A DNA stretch of 12,271 nucleotides, taken from DATAYF01 sp036272735 (GTDB lineage: Bacteria > Chloroflexota > Ktedonobacteria > Ktedonobacterales > Ktedonobacteraceae). Under the pieces are notes generated by a model. It ran no database searches. It had not been told where the DNA came from and saw nothing but the letters and a program-made list of their open reading frames with translations. Below are positions 5,718 through 12,271 of the stretch, in pieces (the stretch's first letter is position 1; each line of letters starts with the position of its first letter). The position numbers and the translations under genes were made by a program. The DNA lies in assembly GCA_036272735.1 (NCBI GenBank), contig DATAYF010000764.1, positions 1-12,271 on the forward strand. Direction: 5' to 3'.

Positions 5718-8700
5718 CTATTCCCAGGCTCCCGAGCCAGTCAACCAATCAAGAAGATACTCAGGAAGTTGTGAAATGGTAGCGTTGCGCTGCGAACAGC
5801 GCGGGAGGCTATTCAGCACCATCGCACCGTACTCTTTTGAGACAACGCGACGGTCGAACATCACAATCGTATTTCGTTTGGTATCGCGCCAGGTAATACG
5901 ATTAAGAGCGCGCCTGAGTCGTAGCGCAGCCATAGGGATGGTCATTGTGTGCAACTGATCCGAGTACTGCTCCGAACGCGCGGCCATTGGAGGATCGTTG
6001 AGTACTGGCATGGGCAGGCGCGTAATAAAGAGACACGTCGGTGATGCAGGAATATCGTCGGTACCTTCCCAAAAGCTGCCGGTACCAAGTAGTACAACGC
6101 GCTCCTGATCATGCGACACCTGCCAGAGCTGGCGTGGTGAGCCATCGATACCCTGCCCCAGCACGAGGATGCCACGCGCTTCAAGCTGGGGCTTGATAGC
6201 CGTGTAAGAGCTACGCAGCGCCGCGTGCGAGGTAAAAAGGGCGACAAGCTGACCATCAAGCGTTTTGGCGATATGCACGAGAGCTTCATCGACGTGACGC
6301 TGGTACTGCGGCGCGTTCGGCTCTGGAACATCGTTTGGCACACACAATAATGTTTGCTCATGATGCTCATCACCCAGCGACACAGTCTCACAAGCATCGT
6401 GCTCCAAGCCAAAACGTCCACGATAAAACGCGAATGAATTATCGGCCGCCAGAGCATTCCCGACAAAGAGAGTACTGCTTTGCTCCGTCAAGAGGACGCG
6501 TTGCAGCAACGTCGCCGTCTGGACCAGTTGTGTGTGCAAGACCGGTGAGGTATCAGCAGGCAGCGATGTTCGCTCATAGTGACGTTGCTGATTTTGATGA
6601 TTCGTCAAAGGCGGTGGCGGCATACGCAGCCAGTAGACGTTGCTCTCATCAGTCAGCGACATAGCTTGTTGTCCGAGCTTCTTTTGTGCAGCCAATTCAT
6701 GGGCGCTGGCAGCCAGTTCACCAGCAACGGAACTATCCTCACCACCGACAGCCACGTGGTGTTGATCGCGTTCAGCCACTAAAATGATCTTCTCAGCTTC
6801 TCGCGCCAAGGCAATAGCTGCTTTCAAGCGTTGATCGACCAGGCTCCATGCCTCTTCAACATCATGCCATGCGCTTAAATTTCTCGTCTGCGTCGTCAAG
6901 CGTAAGGGCTGATCTTGCCGCTCATTGTGACGACCACCATGCCCGCGCCCAGATGTATCGGTCTTACCTCCACGATCACGCCCACCACTCGTATTGCCTT
7001 CTTGAGCGTAATCATCAAATAACAAAGTAAAACGCTGGAACAACGTTTCCACCGCCTCATGTGCCTGACGTAGCGTTTTAAACCATGAGAGCACCCTTGC
7101 ATCAAGGTCGGCTTTGCCAACGGTTGCTGTGGTGGACAAACCACCGGGCCCATTACTACGTAACAATGGTGCAGCCAGTGCGAGTAAACCCTGATAGCGA
7201 CCATCGGGCAGTTCCATACCAATCGTGTTGAGCAGATGCGTAAGGCGGGTTTGATCGATCTCATCACTACTCCAACGCGCAATTTCATCCTCAAAAGCAT
7301 CCGCGTCAAGTATCAGTCGATGAGGAATACCAGCGAGTAGCGACTCGGGTTGTGAAAGACCGTCGAGCAATCCAGCATGCGTCGTCACGATAATGCTCGC
7401 AGCACTGACACGCTCCTCAGCCCGCTGCACAAAACAATAACCCTTGCGACGGTAGGTGCAACGTTGATAGGTATCGCCGGAACGCGGGTCAGCGGAGGGG
7501 ACGCGTTCGAGGCCCGAAGCAATACGTTGCCAGGCCGACGACTCCTGGGGCAAGAGTGTTAGCTCGCTGCGCTCGCCGGTCATAGTTTGCTGCGCCCATA
7601 GACCAACTTTTGCTAGTCCACGAGCTTGCTCAGCAGTAAGTTCACCACTTGTACGCTTCAAAGCGGCCCCAAACCAGCGATGCGTGCAAAGATAGCCGCC
7701 ACGTTCGGCTAAATACGCTACAGGAAGTGCAGTTTTGAGGTGGGCTTGCAGGCGAGGCAACAGTGACTGTACCAGGAGACGAGCATGTCGTTGATGCGCG
7801 CAGGCAATGACGAGTCGCTGTGAAGGTGCATCAGGAGTACTAGCTTGCTCACTCATCCATTCGAGAGCAGGAAGCAAAGCTGGTACGTCATTATTTCCGC
7901 CGATAGCGACTTCGAGCAACAATTCATGACGCTTCTCCATGGCAGAGCGGATGGCAGCGCGCGCAGATTGAGGCACATCTATCGGCAAAGCTGACCCGTC
8001 GGGCGAGATTGGCGTATAGGTGGGAGTTGTCTCATCTTCATTATGCTGCGCCAGCGCAAACGACAGCACACGCGGGTCCATACCCAACTGAGCAGCAAAG
8101 CGGTCTCCCAGGATACCACGCGACAAAGAGCCGTGGATACCGTCCCGGTTCTGTCGTTCGCGTAATTCCTGGCGAAAAAATTGCAGGAGCGGCCAGGAGC
8201 GCGGAGCATCCAGGCTGGCAAGGTCTTTGAGCATAGATAAATCGACAGATTGCAAGCGTTCATACAGGGCTAAAAATACACGCATCGCTAGCACAGTATC
8301 CGCCATGGCACGGTGTCGGTCTTCGGGTACTGGAATGCCGAGCGACGTTGCCACCTGGCCTAAATTATAGCTTGCAAGTGATGGGAGCAGTACGGTAGCC
8401 AGTTCAAACGTGTCAACCAGCGGGTTACTGCGTGCCAGTCCCCAACGGCGCAGGAAACCAGCGTCAAAAGGAATACTATGCCCGACAATGGGATAATCGG
8501 CGAGAAAGCTTTGCAAGCGCGCTGAAATAGCGGGAAATGCAGGTGCTCCTACCAGGTGCTCTAACGTAATACCAGTCAAGCGTTGAACGCGATACGGGAT
8601 AGAGCGTCCAGGAGAGACAAACGTCTCAAACGTATCGACAATATGATCATCTTGAAACTTGATCGCGGCAACCTCAAGTATAGCGTCTTGTTCTGCGTGC

Positions 8701-8753
8701 AACCCCGTCGTTTCCAGGTCCAGGGCTACCTTGATGGCCGGTTTTTTCGCCAT
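5718..8753 (-). CDS. DnaQ-type exonuclease fused to a degenerate DinG-like helicase
   Basis: 1011 residues. The N-terminal 1-165 is a DEDDh 3'-5' exonuclease with all catalytic residues: ALDLETTG (D12, E14), GHSIPFD (H92, D97) and HRAMAD (H147, D152). The remainder aligns with the DinG/XPD helicase plan, but its core motifs are lost. The Walker A region reads EVAIGGNNDV (281-290) where EAGTGTGKT is expected. The DEAH box reads DADA (483-486). Motif VI reads RALNRITWR (948-956) instead of QGxGRLIR. GTGSFWEGTDD (890-900) and the FDRRVVSKEYG segment (966-976) are kept, and only two of the four Fe-S cysteines remain (C432, C440). A Gly/Arg/His-rich insert spans about 585-613. The start at 8753 (GAGG 10 bp upstream) puts the exonuclease at the N-terminus; an ORF extension to 8879 runs into rdgB. 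It lies 55 bp after rdgB and is probably co-transcribed. Confidence 0.9.
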   Translation of the reverse strand: MAKKPAIKVALDLETTGLHAEQDAILEVAAIKFQDDHIVDTFETFVSPGRSIPYRVQRLTGITLEHLVGAPAFPAISARLQSFLADYPIVGHSIPFDAGFLRRWGLARSNPLVDTFELATVLLPSLASYNLGQVATSLGIPVPEDRHRAMADTVLAMRVFLALYERLQSVDLSMLKDLASLDAPRSWPLLQFFRQELRERQNRDGIHGSLSRGILGDRFAAQLGMDPRVLSFALAQHNEDETTPTYTPISPDGSALPIDVPQSARAAIRSAMEKRHELLLEVAIGGNNDVPALLPALEWMSEQASTPDAPSQRLVIACAHQRHARLLVQSLLPRLQAHLKTALPVAYLAERGGYLCTHRWFGAALKRTSGELTAEQARGLAKVGLWAQQTMTGERSELTLLPQESSAWQRIASGLERVPSADPRSGDTYQRCTYRRKGYCFVQRAEERVSAASIIVTTHAGLLDGLSQPESLLAGIPHRLILDADAFEDEIARWSSDEIDQTRLTHLLNTIGMELPDGRYQGLLALAAPLLRSNGPGGLSTTATVGKADLDARVLSWFKTLRQAHEAVETLFQRFTLLFDDYAQEGNTSGGRDRGGKTDTSGRGHGGRHNERQDQPLRLTTQTRNLSAWHDVEEAWSLVDQRLKAAIALAREAEKIILVAERDQHHVAVGGEDSSVAGELAASAHELAAQKKLGQQAMSLTDESNVYWLRMPPPPLTNHQNQQRHYERTSLPADTSPVLHTQLVQTATLLQRVLLTEQSSTLFVGNALAADNSFAFYRGRFGLEHDACETVSLGDEHHEQTLLCVPNDVPEPNAPQYQRHVDEALVHIAKTLDGQLVALFTSHAALRSSYTAIKPQLEARGILVLGQGIDGSPRQLWQVSHDQERVVLLGTGSFWEGTDDIPASPTCLFITRLPMPVLNDPPMAARSEQYSDQLHTMTIPMAALRLRRALNRITWRDTKRNTIVMFDRRVVSKEYGAMVLNSLPRCSQRNATISQLPEYLLDWLTGSGAWE

Positions 8754-8808
8754 GAATTCCAATCCTCGTGTCTTTTTCGATTGCCTTTGGAATGCAGCCA
8801 CCTCATAG

Positions 8809-9423
8809 CTATTGTGAAGTAGATGGGGATGACGGCCAGTGACAAAGCAGTTCGTGAGCGAGACGCGCTGCACGCCCACGATGGCTCATCTGGTTTTTCA
8901 GTTCTGGGGATATTTCCGCTGTGGTTTTCCCTAACTCGGGGACAAGAAATATAGGGTCATAGCCAAAGCCGTTGTCTCCGCGTGGAGTTTCCGTGATGAG
9001 CCCTTCTATAGTCCCATCAACGCTACGATGGTAGCCAGATGGTTCAGCAATGGTAATGACACTACGGAAACGTGCAGTCCTTTGCGCGGCGGGAAGACCC
9101 TGCAAGTTGTTGAAAATAATCTTAAAACGCTCTTCATACGGCGTACTTACGCCCGCGAAGCGCGCGGAATACACACCAGGAGCGCCCCCCATCGCATCAA
9201 TTTCCAACCCCGAGTCATCGGCAAGCGTGAGCAAACCAGATGCACGAGCATAGGTAAGCGCCTTCAATACTGAATTTTCTTGAAAGGTTTCCCCCGTTTC
9301 CTCAACGTCCATGTCCAATTGAACATCGGAGAGTGAGAGGAGCGTATATGGTAGATCTGAAAATATCGCGCGGAACTCTTCCAGCTTATGCAGGTTTGTG
9401 GTAGCCACTAACAGGGCACGCAT
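8809..9423 (-). CDS. rdgB: RdgB/HAM1-type dITP/XTP pyrophosphatase
   Basis: A 204-residue non-canonical purine NTP pyrophosphatase that hydrolyses dITP, ITP and XTP to monophosphates and keeps damaged purines out of DNA and RNA. Family signatures are intact: ATTNLHKLEEF (7-17) at the N-terminus, DDSGLEIDAMGGAPGVYSAR in the centre with the catalytic acidic residues, GDNGFGYDPIF, and the C-terminal MSHRGRA. The length is typical. I chose ATG 9423 because GGGAGA lies 4 bp upstream and because the conserved protein begins there; the ORF extension to 9513 overlaps the promoter. First gene of a probable operon with the DinG-like gene. Confidence 0.95.
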   Translation of the reverse strand: MRALLVATTNLHKLEEFRAIFSDLPYTLLSLSDVQLDMDVEETGETFQENSVLKALTYARASGLLTLADDSGLEIDAMGGAPGVYSARFAGVSTPYEERFKIIFNNLQGLPAAQRTARFRSVITIAEPSGYHRSVDGTIEGLITETPRGDNGFGYDPIFLVPELGKTTAEISPELKNQMSHRGRAARLAHELLCHWPSSPSTSQ

Positions 9424-9463
9424 ACTGTCTCCCAACCAGACGACAACAGAAATAGTAAAGCCT

Positions 9464-9492
9464 ATCTTACCATATCGTGCTATGATTGTCGA
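9464..9492 (-). promoter_or_regulatory. Promoter of rdgB
   Basis: On the minus strand TCGACA (9487-9492), a 17-bp spacer and TAAGAT (9464-9469) preceded by TGG, an extended -10. Transcription would start about 30-35 bp before the rdgB ATG. It is arranged back to back with the tRNA-Thr promoter, 33 bp apart. Confidence 0.7.
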
Positions 9493-9525
9493 GAATTTGG
9501 GGCAAATCGTCATTTCCCAAAGTGC

Positions 9526-9554
9526 TTGACAACGGTTTCATTTACAGGTATAAT
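9526..9554 (+). promoter_or_regulatory. Perfect consensus housekeeping promoter of tRNA-Thr
   Basis: TTGACA (9526-9531), exactly 17 bp, then TATAAT (9549-9554): full consensus at every position. The expected start near 9561 gives a leader of about 43 nt before the tRNA. Confidence 0.93.
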
Positions 9555-9603
9555 TTCGCATGTCAAGAGGAGCTTAGCAAATAGGCACCAACAAAGACAA
9601 TAA

Positions 9604-9676
9604 GCCGATGTAGCTCAGTTGGTAGAGCACTCGTTTCGTAAATGAGCGGTCATGAGTTCGAGTCTCATCATCGGCT
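9604..9676 (+). tRNA. tRNA-Thr, anticodon CGT
   Basis: A complete 73-nt cloverleaf: acceptor GCCGATG with CATCGGC, D arm GCTC/GAGC, anticodon stem CTCGT/ATGAG with loop TTCGTAA, T arm ATGAG-TTCGAGT-CTCAT, discriminator U73. The anticodon CGT reads the threonine codon ACG. CCA is not encoded: the 3' end runs into a T tract (9676-9680) that may end transcription, though no hairpin other than the tRNA itself precedes it. The convergent endonuclease relic ends 2 bp away. Confidence 0.96.
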
Positions 9677-9678
9677 TT

Positions 9679-10094
9679 TTATATTTCATAATCTTGTGCC
9701 CATTTCACACCTTTAGTTTGATTATTAGCAGTTGGCTCTAAACGAAGAATTCCATCTGTGCTCACTACGTTTTCTACAGGTACAAGATAAACCTCCCTGT
9801 ATGTTCGCAGTAAACTGCAAAGTAGTCAATCTCTTCTCGCGTGTATCGCTTTCTGGTTTTATTAAACCAATTTGAACTGCACGCATTAAACTTGATTACC
9901 CCATTTACATATCATCCTGCTTTACACTGAAGCCGAAAAAATTGTCCATCTTGCTCAATAGCTATATCATAGCGACGACCCTCTCCAAAGGGAATAAGGA
10001 CAGTATAGCCATATTTCATAACCTCAGCAACAATAACTCCCTGTGCTCTCTCTCCAATGTCGTTTGTAGTGAGCTTTAGCTTAATAGAACTCAT
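9679..10094 (-). pseudogene. Broken PD-(D/E)XK_5 (I-Ssp6803I-like) endonuclease gene
   Basis: Read from ATG 10094 (GAGGAG 4 bp upstream), the protein begins with NDIGERAQ (E15). It continues with YTVLIPFGEGRRYDIAI (D43) and FRLQCKAG (Q56, K58), the acidic/Q-x-K active site of the PD-(D/E)XK_5 family, related to group I intron homing endonucleases. Codon 61 is TGA (9912-9914), where the family usually has Arg, so CGA to TGA is likely. The same frame continues with VIKFNACSS and RYTREEIDYFAVYC. One base is then missing near 9788-9791: three T where four restore the frame. The last part reads LVPVENV through GILRLEPTANNQTKG and ends WAQDYEI-stop at 9679-9681. With one base restored the length is 138 codons, normal for the family. 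The DNA is visibly more AT-rich than its neighbours, suggesting acquisition. Sequencing error could explain one lesion, hardly both. Confidence 0.85.
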
Positions 10095-10103
10095 CAAGCT
10101 CCT

Positions 10104-10166
10104 CTATATCGCGAACGCCAATCCTTCATCAATTTTAGGAGGGCAACTTCTTCCATCAATTTTCAT
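10104..10166 (-). CDS. Possible 20-codon leader ORF between DUF1992 gene and endonuclease relic
   Basis: ATG 10166 is preceded by GAGGTG at 6-bp spacing, within the last codons of the DUF1992 gene. It encodes a 20-residue peptide (MKIDGRSCPPKIDEG...) ending at TAG 10104-10106. An alternative frame, ATG 10156 to TGA 10094-10096, encodes MEEVALLKLMKDWRSR... and its stop overlaps the endonuclease ATG as TGATG. It lacks its own ribosome site. Neither peptide resembles anything I know; this may be translated coupling sequence or debris. The segment also holds a CATCAATTTT direct repeat (10127-10136 and 10154-10163). Confidence 0.22.
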   Translation of the reverse strand: MKIDGRSCPPKIDEGLAFAI

Positions 10167-10169
10167 TTC

Positions 10170-10727
10170 TTACACCTCAAACAGCGGGCAGGCTTCGCGA
10201 AACTGCTGTACAAGCTCATCCACGTGCAAGGGGAGCTGGTGCATGGGAGCCGGGGCTGTGAGGTTGAGCGTCAAGATGCGGCTATTGAGTTTGCGTAGAT
10301 CCTCCTCGTACTCGCGGGCAGCCTTTTCCACGGTCATGTTAAAGGCATGCTTCTCGCTGGCAAATGGCGGCACACGCCGGGAACGCAGCATCTCGTACTG
10401 ATGTATCACGCGCGCAATTTTCGCATCGATGCGCTCGCGTTCTGACCGCACCTCTTTCATTACCTCGATCTCAGGAGGAGCACAATCATTATTTTTCAAC
10501 AAGCGATACGCCATTGCATTATCACCGGCGGCGTGCTCATCAGCAAAATGTAACGGCTTGCCCATACCTTTAAGGTTCGAAAATTCTCCGCGCTCCTGCG
10601 CCTGTTGAATAATCTCTTCAATATAATCGTGATAGCGCTGACCATGCAAACGTTCAGGGCGCTTTGTAGCGTTTTCCTCGCGCTGCGTGGCCTCCTTTGT
10701 AGATTTACGCCAATCAACAAAATCCAT
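10170..10727 (-). CDS. DUF1992 (DnaJC28-like conserved region) protein
   Basis: A 185-residue protein carrying the DUF1992 domain, which in eukaryotes is found in DnaJ homolog subfamily C member 28; its molecular function is unsettled. The signature is clear: DYIEEIIQQAQERGEFSNL (about 34-52), KGMGKPLHF (53-61), then NAMAYRLLKNNDCAPPEIE (about 70-88). A charged helical segment follows (about 90-155) and a short C-terminal extension. No J-domain is present, and no membrane segment. ATG 10727 is preceded by AGGAG at suitable spacing. It lies 60 bp downstream of larC on the same strand, so co-transcription is likely. Bacterial relatives are usually shorter, so the C-terminal part is less well covered by the family. 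Confidence 0.85.
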   Translation of the reverse strand: MDFVDWRKSTKEATQREENATKRPERLHGQRYHDYIEEIIQQAQERGEFSNLKGMGKPLHFADEHAAGDNAMAYRLLKNNDCAPPEIEVMKEVRSERERIDAKIARVIHQYEMLRSRRVPPFASEKHAFNMTVEKAAREYEEDLRKLNSRILTLNLTAPAPMHQLPLHVDELVQQFREACPLFEV

Positions 10728-10787
10728 GTTGCTTCTCCTCTCTCAGCGTACAGCCCATTGATATCATGCTCGGACGAATGTTCCCAT

Positions 10788-11984
10788 CTATTTACTATCG
10801 TGAAATATGCTATCCTGAATAGCGCGCTGCGCCACCTCGTAGACATCAGCCAGGGGTAGATCACATGCACGCGCGATACGCTGGCACTCTTCATATTCGG
10901 GGGCCGCACTCGTGATCTGTTCACCCAGGCGTTTCACTTTTACCACCATCTCACCCAGAGGGGTCGTGATGCGCTGCTGGTCACGCTGAGCCTTCAGGCG
11001 CTGCATCCGTTGCACTCGTACACCCAACGTACTCGTCTCCCGTAATAATAACAATGCCAGGCGCTCACCATCTTCCTGCAGGCAAATCACAGTAATCCGC
11101 GTCGCGGGGCGGTTCTTTTTCATTTGTATGGGAGCATAGCTTACATCTAACGCACCAACTGCCAAGAGACGATCCATGAGACCTCCTAACAGTTCGCCGC
11201 TCATATTATCGATGTGCGTCTCGATCACCGTCACCCAATCGGTATCGGCTTCACCCGGTATGGTGATAGCGCCTACGAGCTGCTGGCCCAGGTAAAGACG
11301 CAGGCACGGCACGATATCACCTTGCGGCTGTGCATAGCCGTATCCAACCTGCTCAATCGTTAGTTCCGGCTTCTCAAAACGCCCCAACGTCGCGAGAAGA
11401 GCCGCCGCCACTGGAGTCACCAACGCAGCCGGACCCTCACCCGGTCGCCAGGGAGCGTTTACGCCTCGCAGTATCGCAAGGGTGAGTGGATCAGGTTCGA
11501 TGTTGACGGCAGAGCCAAGCGCAAGTGGCAATGTCGCAACGTAGAGGTGTGAAATATGCAGCGCATCCATAGCGAAAGCGACGCCTACGATCTCCACGAG
11601 CATTTTTACGGCTTGCTCATAAGCCAGCGTGACCTCATCTAGCAAGATTCCCTGCATGCTTGCCATATGCTCTCCCAAACATTGCAAGGCGGCCAATGCC
11701 CGTTCACGTACAACGGTAGAGAGATTTGCGCCACGCAATTGTGCTAAGAGCGTGACAAAGCGCAGTTCTACGCTTGTCTGCTGAGTAACATACACGACGG
11801 AGACACGTGTGCCATACCTGTTGTGACCTGGTAGTCGTTCATATGCAAAATAGCAACCTTGAATAGGTAGCAAAGTCAGCAGCGTATCGAGTGTTTTTTG
11901 CTCAACGCCGCTATCGAGCAGAGCGCCGAGCAGCATCTCCCCGCTAATACCCATAGAACAATCGAGAAAAGCGATCTTTTGCAT
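10788..11984 (-). CDS. larC: LarC-like protein (nickel-pincer cofactor biosynthesis family, DUF111)
   Basis: A 398-residue LarC homologue. LarC uses CTP to insert nickel into the pyridinium dithiocarboxylate mononucleotide cofactor of lactate racemase and related enzymes. The C-terminal half keeps the family plan: ETHIDNMSGE (255-264), the MKKNRP loop (288-293), ETSTLGVR (316-323) and PEYEEC (362-367). The N-terminal half is divergent. It keeps FLDCSMGISGEMLLGALLD, but the usual His-rich FHEVGAVDSIVD block is replaced by AYEQAVKMLVE (121-131) and TPTGAALL by TPVAAALL (190-197). The start is ATG 11984, whose A overlaps the upstream TGA stop (TGATG), implying translational coupling; a GTG one codon earlier is less likely. 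No larB, larE or lactate racemase gene is visible. Whether it still metallates a cofactor is uncertain. Confidence 0.85.
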   Translation of the reverse strand: MQKIAFLDCSMGISGEMLLGALLDSGVEQKTLDTLLTLLPIQGCYFAYERLPGHNRYGTRVSVVYVTQQTSVELRFVTLLAQLRGANLSTVVRERALAALQCLGEHMASMQGILLDEVTLAYEQAVKMLVEIVGVAFAMDALHISHLYVATLPLALGSAVNIEPDPLTLAILRGVNAPWRPGEGPAALVTPVAAALLATLGRFEKPELTIEQVGYGYAQPQGDIVPCLRLYLGQQLVGAITIPGEADTDWVTVIETHIDNMSGELLGGLMDRLLAVGALDVSYAPIQMKKNRPATRITVICLQEDGERLALLLLRETSTLGVRVQRMQRLKAQRDQQRITTPLGEMVVKVKRLGEQITSAAPEYEECQRIARACDLPLADVYEVAQRAIQDSIFHDSK

Positions 11985-12271
11985 CACAGCCCTTCTTGAT
12001 CAAGCATTATGAGCCAACGTAATTTCTGGTCGGTGGTTATCTGTCTGCTCGACTCCAACGCTTGACGAAAAGAGAACAAAGGTGTAGCGCCCGTTGTCGC
12101 TGATGTTTCCTGGTATGGTGCTTGAGCCTCCGCAACTTGTTTGGTACGTGAATCTGCATCAAGGAAACGCTTCGGCGTACTGCCCAGCGAGAGATACGAG
12201 CGAATCGACACTGCGGGATACCCAAGAATACGCCCTAACGCTGCATACAGTTCGGTAGGCAGTGACGCGGC
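11984..12271 (-). CDS. Unrecognised protein, C-terminal 95 residues (start beyond window)
   Basis: The frame is open from the window edge to TGA at 11984-11986. A GTG at 12209-12211 could be a start, but the upstream frame reads sensibly (LPTELYAALGRILGYP) with no stop and no ribosome site precedes the GTG, so the gene probably begins outside. Visible residues include SIRSYLSLGSTPKRFLDAD, a Thr/Ala-rich stretch that may be a linker, and an end that looks helical. I do not recognise the family; the sequence does not resemble LarB or LarE C-termini as I know them. The stop is fused to the larC start as TGATG, so the two are translated from one message. Confidence 0.7.
   Translation of the reverse strand, partial: AASLPTELYAALGRILGYPAVSIRSYLSLGSTPKRFLDADSRTKQVAEAQAPYQETSATTGATPLFSFRQALESSRQITTDQKLRWLIMLDQEGL

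Noticed and set aside
5942..6466. 174-codon minus-strand ORF
   Set aside because: It is a frame shadow of the DinG-like gene with atypical composition and no recognisable domain.
8754..8879. 42-residue N-terminal extension of the DinG-like protein
   Set aside because: It overlaps the end of rdgB and is not conserved-looking; ATG 8753 has its own ribosome site and starts the exonuclease fold.
9424..9513. 30-residue extension of RdgB
   Set aside because: It covers the rdgB promoter; the family N-terminus begins at the ATG at 9423.
9912..10097. 61-codon ORF as a complete small gene
   Set aside because: It is the first part of a longer endonuclease gene that continues in the same frame after a TGA.
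10496..10924. 142-codon minus-strand ORF spanning larC and the DUF1992 gene
   Set aside because: It is out of frame with two recognisable proteins, so it is a shadow.

Overview
The window looks like a chromosomal segment of a moderate-GC, non-enteric bacterium. Gene flavour suggests a Chloroflexota relative, possibly of the Ktedonobacteria: PspA, a DnaQ-DinG fusion, LarC, a DUF1992 protein, a PD-(D/E)XK_5 endonuclease relic, a group II intron and a large intergenic repeat. This assignment is inference; no rRNA or other phylogenetic marker is present.

Layout. Positions 1-126 are the 3' end of a group II intron (domains V and VI), cut by the window edge. An unassigned spacer (127-375) precedes a Spinster-like MFS transporter (376-1713, +). 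A strong hairpin and a tRNA-Gly(CCC) on the minus strand follow, with a near-consensus promoter. Positions 1909-2189 hold a striking repeat element: five 13-bp-spaced direct repeats followed by inverted copies, giving three nested stems, the outer one a perfect 33-bp inverted repeat. Just downstream lies pspA (2298-3056, +). A small unknown gene (3062-3412, -) converges on it.

From 3517 to 9423 all genes run on the minus strand: rdgB (nucleotide-pool clean-up), then a DinG-like exonuclease/helicase fusion whose helicase motifs are badly degraded, then an orphan molybdopterin oxidoreductase. They are 55-56 bp apart and may be partly co-transcribed. rdgB has its own minus-strand promoter. It lies back to back with a perfect consensus promoter (TTGACA, 17 bp, TATAAT) that drives tRNA-Thr(CGT) on the plus strand.

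From the right edge another minus-strand operon enters: an unrecognised partial gene, larC (starts coupled by TGATG), a DUF1992 protein, one or two possible 20-codon ORFs, and a broken PD-(D/E)XK_5 endonuclease gene ending 2 bp from the tRNA-Thr 3' end. The endonuclease gene carries one in-frame TGA and one single-base deletion, and can be read through to its expected C-terminus.

The most interesting items are the nested repeat element, the exonuclease fused to an apparently ATPase-dead helicase, the LarC with an altered N-terminal half, and the endonuclease relic abutting a tRNA gene.
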